58,118 nucleotides of DNA, from the NCBI GenBank assembly GCA_009775125.1, contig VSPD01000012.1:1-58118 (forward strand), in the 5' to 3' direction. Made by a program: the position numbers and the translations under genes. Position 1 is the first letter of the stretch. Each line of letters opens with the position of its first letter. The notes beneath the pieces were generated by a model. It had not been told where the DNA came from and ran no database searches. It saw only the letters and a list, made by a program, of their open reading frames with translations. Source of the DNA: Muribaculaceae bacterium. GTDB lineage: Bacteria > Bacteroidota > Bacteroidia > Bacteroidales > Muribaculaceae. Shown piece by piece: positions 15,941 through 24,284 of this stretch.

Positions 15941-17735
15941 ACATGGCCGCGATCTCTTTTGCATAGTGGCGGTTGATTACGGGTCGCCGAATTTTCAGGG
16001 TGTTTGTCAATTCGCCCGACTCAATGGTGAATTCTTTGGGAAGCAGGGTGAATTTTTTGATTTTTTCAAATCCGGCGAGGCCTTTTTGCAGTTCTTCGAT
16101 GCGCTCCGATATCATTTTTATGATTTCGGAGTTGCGCACCAGGTCGTCGAGCGACTTGAAGGATATTTTATGCTTCCGGGCATATTCTTTCAAGGCTTCG
16201 AAGGCGGGGATTATGATGGCGGTGACGTATTTTTTCGATTCGCCGATCACGGCCACTTGCTCGATGAAACGGTCTTCGCCGAGGCGGCTTTCGAGCACTT
16301 GCGGCGCGATGTATTTTCCGTTGGAAGTCTTGAAAAGGTCTTTTATACGTTCGGTGAGCACGAGGTCGCCTTCGGGGCCGATGTATCCGGCGTCGCCGGT
16401 GCGGAACCAGCCGTCTTCGGTAAATGCCTCTGCGGTGGCTTCGGGTTTGTTGTGATAGCAGCGCATCACGGTGGGGCCTTTTACGAGGATTTCGCCTTCG
16501 TTGCCTATTTTGAGTTGCAGCTGCGGCATGAGCGTGCCTACCGAGCCGATAACATAGTTGACTGTCGGGAAGCAAGTCACGGTGGCGGTCGTTTCCGACA
16601 GGCCGTAGCCTACCATCACGTTTATGCCTATCGAGTGGAAGAATTCCACGATTTTAGGCGAGATGGGAGCGCCGGCGGTGGGGAATATGTTGCCGTTGTT
16701 CACGCCCACGGCGCATCGCAGCGGGGTGAATACTTTTTTGTCGAAGAAGCGGTAAAGCGATTCGAGCCACCAGGGAGCCTTGCGTCCGAGGCGGGCGTAA
16801 TCGAGATTGCGGCGGCGTCCGATGGCAATGGCTTTCATGATGAAGGCTTTGCGGAATCCGGATATGCCGGCGAGCTTGTCTTGTATTCCGGCGTAGACTT
16901 TTTCCCAGAAGCGGGGCACCGAGCACATGCATGTGGGCTTTACGCTTTTCACGGCCTTGGCTATTTCCTTGGGATTTTCGTTGATGGTTACGTGCATGCC
17001 CATGTACAGGCAGAAGTAGGTCCACGCTTTTTCAAAGATATGGCTGAGCGGCAAAAAGCAGAGCGATGTGTCGCTGTCGGAGAGCATGGTGAGTCGCTCG
17101 ACGTGCATGTCGATCACGGCGTTGAAGCAAGAGTGGGGGAGCACTGCGCCCTTGGGCTCGCCTGTGGTGCCGGATGTATATATTAATGTGGCGATATCGT
17201 CGGCCGAGGCTTCGCTCCGGCGGGATTCGACGGCTTTGCGGCACATGTCGGAGGCTTTGCGTCCGAGCTCGAGCAGCGATGAGAATTTCATCGAGTCGCA
17301 GTCGCCTTTTGCCGTCTTGATGTGGTCGGACATGAGGATGATGCGCTCGAGCGAGAAACTGTTATGGAGCACTTTGCGGGCTATCTCATATTGGCGTTGG
17401 TCGCCTACGAAGATATACCGGCAGTCGGCATCGTTTACAATATATTCAACCTGGCTTTCCGACGATGTCGAGTAAATCGACACTGGGATTGCGCGGTTGG
17501 CATAGCATGCAAAGTCGGTGAAAAGGATTTCGGGGCGGTTTGCCGAGAAAACGGCAACGGCCTGCTGAGGTTCAAGACCGAGTGTTTCGAGAGCCGCGGC
17601 CACTGCGTTGACGCGTTCGTCTATTTCAGTCCAGGACAGTGAAGACTTGCCGCCGTTTTCGTCAATGAAATCGACAGCGGGTCGACAGCCGTAACGGCGT
17701 GCCTGGCGTGCTACTATGTCGGTGAGTTTATTCAA
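15933..17735 (-). CDS. AMP-dependent synthetase, long-chain acyl-CoA synthetase type
   Basis: Activates a carboxylate (probably a fatty acid) through an acyl-AMP intermediate and transfers it to CoA. Motifs: P-loop TLIYTSGTTGEPKGA, YGLSETTATV (A5-type), WFRTGDAGYIGPEG (A7), and ERIKDLFKTSNGKYIAPQVLE (A8/hinge). The open frame extends further upstream but has no plausible ATG; homology begins at LNKLTDIVARQ, so I use the TTG at 17735, giving 600 residues, the family norm. A -7 TAACTTTG lies about 28 bases before this TTG, which supports it. First gene of a three-gene overlapping unit. Confidence 0.88.
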   Translation of the reverse strand: MNKLTDIVARQARRYGCRPAVDFIDENGGKSSLSWTEIDERVNAVAAALETLGLEPQQAVAVFSANRPEILFTDFACYANRAIPVSIYSTSSESQVEYIVNDADCRYIFVGDQRQYEIARKVLHNSFSLERIILMSDHIKTAKGDCDSMKFSSLLELGRKASDMCRKAVESRRSEASADDIATLIYTSGTTGEPKGAVLPHSCFNAVIDMHVERLTMLSDSDTSLCFLPLSHIFEKAWTYFCLYMGMHVTINENPKEIAKAVKSVKPTCMCSVPRFWEKVYAGIQDKLAGISGFRKAFIMKAIAIGRRRNLDYARLGRKAPWWLESLYRFFDKKVFTPLRCAVGVNNGNIFPTAGAPISPKIVEFFHSIGINVMVGYGLSETTATVTCFPTVNYVIGSVGTLMPQLQLKIGNEGEILVKGPTVMRCYHNKPEATAEAFTEDGWFRTGDAGYIGPEGDLVLTERIKDLFKTSNGKYIAPQVLESRLGEDRFIEQVAVIGESKKYVTAIIIPAFEALKEYARKHKISFKSLDDLVRNSEIIKMISERIEELQKGLAGFEKIKKFTLLPKEFTIESGELTNTLKIRRPVINRHYAKEIAAMYA

Positions 17736-17762
17736 AACGTTCTTGTTGTTGGTTATCGGCTG

Positions 17763-17770
17763 CAAAGTTA
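17763..17770 (-). promoter_or_regulatory. Putative -7 element for the acyl-CoA synthetase operon
   Basis: Minus-strand TAACTTTGCAG, identical to the element before the flavodiiron gene, 28 bases from the inferred TTG start. No clear -33 box. Confidence 0.5.
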
Positions 17771-17895
17771 CGGTCTTTTTACTGATAATATAACATTTCA
17801 AGGTTTGAAATTGACGTACGGTTAACACTCTTTCCCAACTTGCACAAGGAAAGTTAAAAGATGTTAACAATATAAGTAGTGTCGCGTGTCTAAAA

Positions 17896-18846
17896 TCAGC
17901 GATTGACGATTGCGCGCAGATTGGACGCCAGTTGCTCCACGCTTTTTGCGCCGACAATCACGGAAGTTACGCCCGGTTGGGCGAGCACCCAGCGGAGCGC
18001 ATATTCGGCAAGGGGTATTCCGGCTTGTGAGGCTTCGTCGTTGAGGCGGCGGAGCTCTGCGAGCATCTCGGGGGTAAGCCGTTCGGGGGTGAGGTTTGCC
18101 CGTCGGGCCATACGGCTTCCTGCGGGAATGTTGCCGTCGATATAGTGGTCGGTGAGCAGGCCCTGCGCAAGGGGAGAGTAGGCTATGAACCCTACGCCGC
18201 GTTCTTGACAAAGCGCGAGCTGCCCGTCGGTGACGGGGGCACGGTCGACCATGTTGAGCCGTCCTTGGTAGATGAGCAGGGGCACGTCGCGGGCGGCGAG
18301 ATAGTCGGCGGCTACGGCCAGCTCTTTTGCCGGCCAGTTGGATATGCCCACATAAAGGGCCTTTCCGGCGCGGACTATGTCGACGAGAGCCTGCATGGTT
18401 TCTTCGAGCGGAGTTTCGGGGTCGAAGCGATGGTGGTAGAACAAGTCGACATAATCGAGATTCATGCGGCGCAGGCTTTGGTCGAGGCTTGCCATAAGAT
18501 ATTTGCGCGAGCCCCAGTTGCCGTAAGGCCCGGGCCACATGTCGAAACCGGCTTTGGAGCTGATAAACATTTCATCGCGGTAGGGCGCGAAGTCGCGTTT
18601 CATCAGGCGTCCGAAAGTTTCCTCGGCCGAGCCGTAAGGCGGTCCGTAGTTGTTGGCGAGGTCGAAATGTGTTATTCCGTGGTCGAAAGCGTAGCGAAGA
18701 ATCTCGCGAGAACGTTCAAAGGGGTCGATTCCGCCGAAATTGTGCCACAATCCGATGCTTATTTCCGGAAGAAGGATGCCCGAACGTCCGCAGCGGCGGT
18801 ATTTCATATCGTCGTATCGGGTGCTGTCTGCAATATATTCGTTCAT
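17896..18846 (-). CDS. Aldo/keto reductase, YghZ (AKR14)-like
   Basis: NADPH-dependent reductase of 316 residues with the AKR tetrad D62, Y67, K98 and H138 visible in FDLANNYGPPYG, SSKAG and DYVDLFYHHR. The N-terminal MKYRRCGRSGILLPEISIGLW, the PYGSAEE segment and YGNWGSRKYL are characteristic of the YghZ subgroup, which reduces L-glyceraldehyde 3-phosphate or methylglyoxal in E. coli. The C-terminus keeps the cofactor-binding VIVGAKSVEQLASN. It stands alone with 160 bases to the next gene. Substrate in this organism is not established. Confidence 0.92.
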   Translation of the reverse strand: MNEYIADSTRYDDMKYRRCGRSGILLPEISIGLWHNFGGIDPFERSREILRYAFDHGITHFDLANNYGPPYGSAEETFGRLMKRDFAPYRDEMFISSKAGFDMWPGPYGNWGSRKYLMASLDQSLRRMNLDYVDLFYHHRFDPETPLEETMQALVDIVRAGKALYVGISNWPAKELAVAADYLAARDVPLLIYQGRLNMVDRAPVTDGQLALCQERGVGFIAYSPLAQGLLTDHYIDGNIPAGSRMARRANLTPERLTPEMLAELRRLNDEASQAGIPLAEYALRWVLAQPGVTSVIVGAKSVEQLASNLRAIVNR

Positions 18847-18889
18847 ATATAAAGTAAAAGTATAGGTATGTATTATTTAAGGCAAAAGC

Positions 18890-18988
18890 GTAGGGACGCA
18901 CGGCTCGTGCGTCCGTGTCCGTTGGTTATAAAAATGTTATTTCATGCCGGGAGTGCTTGTCGCGGACGCACGAACCGTACGTCCCTAC
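18890..18988. repeat. Palindromic repeat family R1 (GTAGGGACGCACGG), copy 1
   Basis: Left arm GTAGGGACGCACGGCTCGTG and a right arm ending ACGTCCCTAC pair across a short AT-containing middle; each arm can also fold on itself. Further copies lie at 28846-28931 and 48922-49029. It lies immediately downstream of the shortened AAA-ATPase-like gene. Confidence 0.85.
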
Positions 18989-19005
18989 AACGCGATGTCG
19001 TTGAT

Positions 19006-20214
19006 TTAATTTTGACAAGGATTCCACGGAATGCGGGATTCTATCGTGCGTACCTCGGTTGTCCCTTTTACAAATTCAGGGATGAGGAGATTGACGATTG
19101 CCGACTGCACTTCCTGGTTCGGTATGCCAAGGCGGTAGAAATCGCGCTTGTAGTCGCGTATCGTGAGGTAACCTGTCTGAAAGAGCAGCGACAAGGGGTT
19201 TTCGGTGGAATATGTGGCTTGCAGGTCGGTGTCAGATACCCAGCGTGATGTCATCTCATCGAAAGTGAAATGAGACCGTCGAAGATAAGTTTGCAATATG
19301 CGTGACGAGCCCGACTGCACCCAGGCGTCTTCCAGCCTGCGCTTGCTCAGGGCATTAAGTACGCTAAACGGATTGTAGACATATGTTTTGGCGTCGGTGA
19401 AACGGTAGCCGTCGTATTTGTCTTTCAGGACGCTAAGCATCATGTCGTAGGGGTATTCGTAATCATCAGCGATTATTTCAATGCCTTGTCTGAAATGGTC
19501 TTCAAGCTCTTTTTGTGTCAAACCGAACATTGCGGCAAAGTCTTTGGCAAGGCTTATGTCGGATGGATTGTTGAAGCCGGAGAAGATGGTGGTGTTGCGG
19601 AAACGCGATACTCCGGTTATGAAGGCGAATTTGATTTTGTCGTCGCACGATTTCAGTACATTGAAGAAAGGACGCAAGGCGGTGGTGGCGGCAGAGAGTT
19701 TATCCTCGTCGTGGAGTACCTCGATTAAAGCCTTGTCGTACTCGTCGATGAGCACCACAACCTGCTGTCCGGTCTTTGCATGGAGAGATATGACTAATTC
19801 GGCAAAATAAGTCCCGATTTCACGAGGGGCATCCTCCGGAATGACCACGCCATATGCTTCGGCAATGCGCGACAGCTGCCACAATAGGGTGCGTTTCACG
19901 GTTTCGATGTCGGTGCCGTCCATGGTGTTGAAGTCGATGTGCACCACGGGATATTCTGTCCAGTCTTTTTCCCACTCGCCCACGGCAAGCCCCTCAAACA
20001 ACTCTTTCTTGCCAAGAAAATAGGCTTCGAGCGTCGACAGGAAAAGGCTTTTTCCAAATCGGCGCGGCCGGCTCATGAAATAGTATTTTCCTTCGAGGAG
20101 CAAAGGAATGTATCCTGTTTTGTCTACATATATATAGCCACCCTTGCGGATTTCAGAAAAAGATTGTATTCCAATAGGATATTTTGGACGTGTCGGTACC
20201 ATATTCAGGAGCAT
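19006..20214 (-). CDS. AAA-ATPase-like/PD-(D/E)XK nuclease family protein, C-terminally shortened
   Basis: Member of the AAA-ATPase_like family (PF09820-type) common in gut Bacteroidales. N-terminal YPIGIQSFSEIRKGGYIYVDKT is the family hallmark, RPRRFGKS is the P-loop, and VVVLIDEYDKAL (Walker B) and ITGVSRF follow. Full members are about 510-530 residues and end in a DUF1703 PD-(D/E)XK nuclease domain. This one has 402 and stops soon after GIPNQEVQSAIVNLL, so the nuclease domain is missing. An R1 palindromic repeat begins 18 bases past its stop, hinting that a rearrangement removed the end. Function is unknown; probably a decayed or mobile-associated gene. An alternative ATG is at 20202. Confidence 0.8.
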   Translation of the reverse strand: MLLNMVPTRPKYPIGIQSFSEIRKGGYIYVDKTGYIPLLLEGKYYFMSRPRRFGKSLFLSTLEAYFLGKKELFEGLAVGEWEKDWTEYPVVHIDFNTMDGTDIETVKRTLLWQLSRIAEAYGVVIPEDAPREIGTYFAELVISLHAKTGQQVVVLIDEYDKALIEVLHDEDKLSAATTALRPFFNVLKSCDDKIKFAFITGVSRFRNTTIFSGFNNPSDISLAKDFAAMFGLTQKELEDHFRQGIEIIADDYEYPYDMMLSVLKDKYDGYRFTDAKTYVYNPFSVLNALSKRRLEDAWVQSGSSRILQTYLRRSHFTFDEMTSRWVSDTDLQATYSTENPLSLLFQTGYLTIRDYKRDFYRLGIPNQEVQSAIVNLLIPEFVKGTTEVRTIESRIPWNPCQN

Positions 20215-20229
20215 TTACAGTTGCGGATA

Positions 20230-20237
20230 CAAATTTA
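20230..20237 (-). promoter_or_regulatory. Putative -7 element for the AAA-ATPase-like gene
   Basis: Minus-strand TAAATTTG, 16 bases before the ATG at 20214 (28 before the alternative at 20202); no clear -33. It is divergent from the lipoprotein-operon promoter. Confidence 0.3.
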
Positions 20238-20264
20238 ACAAATTATTTTGATAAACAGCAATGT

Positions 20265-20295
20265 TTTGATGTTTGAAAAATTTTTAGTATGTTTG
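20265..20295 (+). promoter_or_regulatory. Bacteroidetes promoter (TTTG-N19-TATGTTTG) for the lipoprotein/ABC cluster
   Basis: TTTG at 20265-20268, a 19-base spacer and TATGTTTG at 20288-20295. The ATG used (20370) lies about 75 bases downstream. The longer reading frame from 20289 would begin inside the promoter, which argues against that start. Confidence 0.75.
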
Positions 20296-20369
20296 CACGC
20301 CGATTTGCTCAGGCCGGATTGTCGGGAGCAATGCGGTTGAATATACATTCTATCTTTTCGAAAACGGTA

Positions 20370-21854
20370 ATGAAAAAGTCTATTTTTGCAGGACTGATAG
20401 CAGTTTGGGTTCTGACGGTGCTGTCGGGGTGCTCGAGTCAGAGCGGAAATCTATACGATTGTGTCTCTGCCGACGCCATGTTCGTATTGTCGGGAAGTCC
20501 GGCGGAAACTTTCAAGAATTCCGGATGCAAGCCTGCGTCCTCGGGATTTGAAGTGTCGGCAGCTGTCGAAAAATTATTGACAAGTCTCACGGGGTCAGAA
20601 AGTGAGGCCGTCGTGACGTTTCTTGACGGCTCGGGTATCGATTTCGACCGGGCAGTTACGGTAATCGACCCCGCCAACTCGCACCTGTTCATCACCTTCA
20701 TGCTCGACGACGAGGATAATTTTCGCAAGTGGTGCGAGGCGCGTGAGTTCAGCTCGCGAGACTCATCGGGCTATACGATTTATAAAACCCGCGGCGAAGT
20801 CTCCATTGCCGTGAAAAATTCGCAGGCGTGGGTTATCTTAGGTTACCAAAAAGGTAAAGAGGCCGACTATATCAAGAGTTTATATACAGCTGCCGAGAAA
20901 GCTCCTCTGCCGGAGTGGATTCGGGAAAAAATCGACAACGCCGAGGCTCTTGGCGTGTCGCTCAATATCGGCAAATATATTGAATATGTGGCAGCGCGCG
21001 GGTTAGGAGTCGGTACTGCCGCCCTCGAAGGCGCCATGTGGCAGGGCTACGACACGCAGGCCGTGATGAGCGGATATTTTGTATATGACTGCGCCTTCGA
21101 CGGAGCCTCAGCCCGAGGCAAAGGCTCATTCTACTCTGCCGACGGCGAGAAACTCGTGAACAAGGCAAAGATACGCCCGGTCAACACCTCTTTGTTGCGC
21201 TATGCTGCCAAGGATGCCGCCGTGGCAATGATTTCCCTGCCCGACAGCGCCGACTGGTATGGTACTGTTGACGCTCTCAACCAACGCCTTGCCAAGGTAG
21301 GGCTGGGCATGGACAGCCATGTCGCCACCATGACGGCATCGGTGCTCGAAAACATCGACCATACGGTTATGATTTCGGGAAACGTGACCGATATTTCCAC
21401 CATTTACAGCGTCGCCGGCTGGAACGGCACCATCGCCGTAGATTTCCGCGAAGGCAAGGCTTATGAATATTTTGAAATGATACGCTCGATGGCCGATAAC
21501 CTCGGCTTCCCGTCGAGCACCGTCGGAGGCGACGCCTTTTCGTTCAGTATCCCGAATTCGGGAGTGACGGTATATGTGAAGAACGACGGCAACGCCCTTG
21601 TCGCCTCGCTTTCGCCCACCTTGCCCGCCACGGCGGCTCCGGCCTTTGAGCGTCCGTTCGACAACACGCTCGGCGGCATGATAATCGACATAACAAAAGA
21701 AAATCCGTTGGCGCAGTTTGTGTCGTTGCCTTTTGGCGTCAACTTGACATATACGGCCACTGCCGATGAAATAAGATTTGATATTTCTCAAACATCCACC
21801 GACGGACTGTTGCTCGCAAACTTCATGGAATATTTTGCTGATCGTGTACGGTAA
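20370..21854 (+). CDS. Lipoprotein of unknown function, first of a four-gene ABC-linked cluster
   Basis: 494 residues from ATG 20370, which opens a clear lipoprotein signal (MKKSIFAGLIAVWVLTVLSGCSS). The mature part starts with a 'cvsADAMFVLSGSP' type segment and has two similar halves of alternating strands and helices. This recalls the DUF4836/DUF3352-like lipoproteins of Bacteroidetes, but I cannot assign the family firmly. No catalytic motif. The next gene, also a lipoprotein of similar length, starts 1 base after its stop, and an ABC ATPase follows, so the products probably act together at the envelope. Confidence 0.7.
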   Translation: MKKSIFAGLIAVWVLTVLSGCSSQSGNLYDCVSADAMFVLSGSPAETFKNSGCKPASSGFEVSAAVEKLLTSLTGSESEAVVTFLDGSGIDFDRAVTVIDPANSHLFITFMLDDEDNFRKWCEAREFSSRDSSGYTIYKTRGEVSIAVKNSQAWVILGYQKGKEADYIKSLYTAAEKAPLPEWIREKIDNAEALGVSLNIGKYIEYVAARGLGVGTAALEGAMWQGYDTQAVMSGYFVYDCAFDGASARGKGSFYSADGEKLVNKAKIRPVNTSLLRYAAKDAAVAMISLPDSADWYGTVDALNQRLAKVGLGMDSHVATMTASVLENIDHTVMISGNVTDISTIYSVAGWNGTIAVDFREGKAYEYFEMIRSMADNLGFPSSTVGGDAFSFSIPNSGVTVYVKNDGNALVASLSPTLPATAAPAFERPFDNTLGGMIIDITKENPLAQFVSLPFGVNLTYTATADEIRFDISQTSTDGLLLANFMEYFADRVR

Positions 21855-21855
21855 A

Positions 21856-23160
21856 ATGAAATCAACCGGATATTTTTTGAAACGTCTGGCAATTATGCCG
21901 GTCATATTGTTGCTTGCCGGATGCTCCTCGCATCCCGATCCGAAGTCGCTTGTCGAGACGGTAAGCGCAGATTGCGACATTGTGTTGCGTACCGACCTTA
22001 ACCGCCTGCTCAAAACCGGAGGCGCCGGCAGTCATGGAGGAGTGCTCGACCTCACTCCCGACATGGAAAAGCTTGTGCCCCATCGCCCATCGTTTATGCT
22101 CATCGAGCGTGTAGTGCCGCTGGGGGCGCACGTCGATCTCGACACCGTGGTGATATGCGCGGCCCGCGGCCGTTATTACCTTACCGCATGGATGCGCCAC
22201 GGAGAGTCGCTTCCGATGCCCAAAAGCGACGACGGCCATGAGGCCTATTACACCGACAGCCTATCCGCGTGGGTCGATGGCCGCCAGGTGTGGTTCTCCC
22301 TCCCGGGAGTCGACATCGTGGACGATGTGGCGGCGGCGCACGCGGAGGAATCGGAAAAGTCGGCGGCCGAAGTGCCGGTGTTCGGCTCCGGATGTATTAT
22401 TGAAGGCTTTGTAAATTCCGGGATAGACCGTAACAACGCGGTAGAGGCTTTTTCAAAGATTGGCTTCGCCGTGAATATATTCGACCGTGTCGTCACCGGC
22501 CAATTGTCGTTTATCGACGCCGACAACAACCCCGTGAGCCCCTTCGGAAGCATGGCCGATATATCGTCATTGCCCCAGCTGTTGCCATCGCTTGGCAATA
22601 TCTCGTTGACTATGGGCGTCACGCCGGAGGTGAAGCAGTTTGTCACATCGCAACTCACCAAAAGAATCGGCATGAAGTCGGGTCTCGGCGTCAGCCTCGT
22701 AGCCGACCTCCTTGGCGATATCGACGGCGACTTTTTTGTCACGGCCGTTCCCGGAGGAAGCGCCGCCCCGATGCAACTGTTCTCTGCCGACACCTGGCAG
22801 TACACGTCATTGTTCCCGGCATCGCCGTCGTTCAGGCGGTCGTCGCTCCGTGCGGTTGCGTCACGATTTGGCGCCGATGTGCATATGACCCCCGACAGCA
22901 TCGTGCTCGTGTCAAATGAAGGAGGCGACCCCGATGAAATTCTCGAACGTGTCGTATACGAAGATGTCGATGAAGGCACAAAAGCCATTATCAGGGCGGA
23001 AGTGCCATATAATTCAAGCATGCAAAGAGCCCTGCGCCTTAGCCACGGTTTTGATGCGGAACTGTGCGTCACATCCGGCGAAGTGCTTTTCTCTCTGTCG
23101 ATGCGCGGAGGAAACGGCTATATTCTCCCCTGGATTCTGGAAACAATGGCAAGCATATGA
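21856..23160 (+). CDS. Second lipoprotein of the ABC-linked cluster
   Basis: 434 residues from ATG 21856 with lipobox LLAGC (MPVILLLAGCSS). After the lipid-anchor cysteine comes VETVSADCDIVLRTDLNRLL, closely parallel to VSADAMFVLSGS in the preceding protein, so the two are probably distant paralogues. The rest is a mixed alpha/beta protein ending in SMRGGNGYILPWILETM. The stop overlaps the ATG of the ABC ATPase by four bases (ATGA), a sign of coupled translation. Function unknown. Confidence 0.7.
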   Translation: MKSTGYFLKRLAIMPVILLLAGCSSHPDPKSLVETVSADCDIVLRTDLNRLLKTGGAGSHGGVLDLTPDMEKLVPHRPSFMLIERVVPLGAHVDLDTVVICAARGRYYLTAWMRHGESLPMPKSDDGHEAYYTDSLSAWVDGRQVWFSLPGVDIVDDVAAAHAEESEKSAAEVPVFGSGCIIEGFVNSGIDRNNAVEAFSKIGFAVNIFDRVVTGQLSFIDADNNPVSPFGSMADISSLPQLLPSLGNISLTMGVTPEVKQFVTSQLTKRIGMKSGLGVSLVADLLGDIDGDFFVTAVPGGSAAPMQLFSADTWQYTSLFPASPSFRRSSLRAVASRFGADVHMTPDSIVLVSNEGGDPDEILERVVYEDVDEGTKAIIRAEVPYNSSMQRALRLSHGFDAELCVTSGEVLFSLSMRGGNGYILPWILETMASI

Positions 23161-23813
23161 CAATTAACGAAATACGCCTCCGCGACGTGCTGCCCGATGT
23201 GTTTGTCGGCGATAGCAAGGCTCCGGGCGATGTCTGGCTGTCGGACATCACATTCAGCCGCGGCGGCATTTATCTTGTCGAGGCCGAGTCGGGGGCGGGT
23301 AAATCGTCGCTGTGCTCGTTTATCTACGGCAACCGCGCCGACTATCAAGGGAGTATATATTTCGACAGCAGGGATATACGCTCGCTGTCGGTGGCCGAAT
23401 GGTGCGCCGTGCGCTCCGCCAACATAGCCCTTCTGCCTCAGGAAATGCGTATATTTCCCCGGCTTACAGCCCGTGAGAATGTAGAGATAAAGAACGATAT
23501 AACCGGATATTGCTCGCGCGAGCGTATCGAGGAAATGTTCAGGCTACTTGGCATCGCCGACCGTATCGACACTCCCGCGTCGCGGCTCTCGGTGGGGCAG
23601 CAGCAGCGTGTGGCCATAATACGCACCCTTTGCCAGCCTGCCGACTTTATAATACTTGATGAGCCTGTGAGCCACCTCGACGCGCATAACAATAATGTGG
23701 CGGCCCGGCTTATCATGGAACACGCCCGCGAGCTTGGAGCGGCCGTGATTTCCACTTCGGTGGGAAACCATCTTGACGTGCCCTACGACTTTGTCATGAA
23801 GCTTTCAAGGTAA
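23157..23813 (+). CDS. ABC transporter ATP-binding protein (LolD/MacB-like size)
   Basis: 218 residues from the ATGA overlap at 23157. Walker A AESGAGKSS (43-51), Q-loop LLPQEM (Q95), signature LSVGQQQR (144-151) and Walker B FIILDEP (164-170) with the D-loop SHLD are all present. At the switch position the usual TSHD is replaced by STSVGNHLD; H205 is the only nearby histidine, so the H-loop is atypical. Its natural partner is the MacB/FtsX-type permease 470 bases downstream. Probable role: a mechanotransmission or lipoprotein-handling ABC complex with the two lipoproteins (inference). Confidence 0.85.
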   Translation: MTINEIRLRDVLPDVFVGDSKAPGDVWLSDITFSRGGIYLVEAESGAGKSSLCSFIYGNRADYQGSIYFDSRDIRSLSVAEWCAVRSANIALLPQEMRIFPRLTARENVEIKNDITGYCSRERIEEMFRLLGIADRIDTPASRLSVGQQQRVAIIRTLCQPADFIILDEPVSHLDAHNNNVAARLIMEHARELGAAVISTSVGNHLDVPYDFVMKLSR

Positions 23814-23934
23814 AATTAAATTGCAACCGGCTTTTTAAAGACAGGAGAACAGGAAAAACAAGAGATTCTTTAATAATAATTAAGATTTCGCATGTATCTA
23901 CATATGATAGCCAAGACTACATGGTAATATATAA

Positions 23935-24169
23935 TCACGGCAAAGCCGTGACGCTTGATGTTAGCCCCGTATGGCCGGCGAAGCCGACATGCGGGGGGTG
24001 GCAGATGCAAATCAATCGCGGTATCGGAGCGGAGCCTGCCGAAGCGTTCGATAATGCCAAACATGCGCGAGGCACAGCTTCGCAGTGCTTTTTAGCCCTC
24101 ATAACCTCCGGGCTTGGAGGCAGAATGCCGACAAGCCCGGTTACCAAAGGAATCACGGCTTCGCCGTGG
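23935..24169. repeat. Mirrored multi-hairpin element, copy A (diverged)
   Basis: Begins TCACGGCAAAGCCGTGA and ends TCACGGCTTCGCCGTGG. In between are CCCCGTATGG(..)GCGAAGCCGACATGCGGGG, a central GCGCGAGGCACAGCTTCGCAGTGC and a mirrored CCGGGCTTGG...CCCGGTTACCAAAGG. Block order and much sequence match the copy at 50691-50920. It separates the ABC ATPase from its permease. I see no coding sequence in 23814-24284. Confidence 0.85.
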
Positions 24170-24284
24170 CTAACTTGCGAAACTTGAAATAATAATTTAA
24201 AAAATATCCCATCCTGTCCTCCTGTTCACGTGTCTGAAAAACGATAAATTGTGCGTTGCGGCACTTTTGATATTTTATTTTTTT

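Noticed and set aside
15696..17186. A 496-codon plus-strand frame opposite the acyl-CoA synthetase and hydrolase
   Set aside because: No recognisable domain; it spans the antisense of two well-supported overlapping genes.
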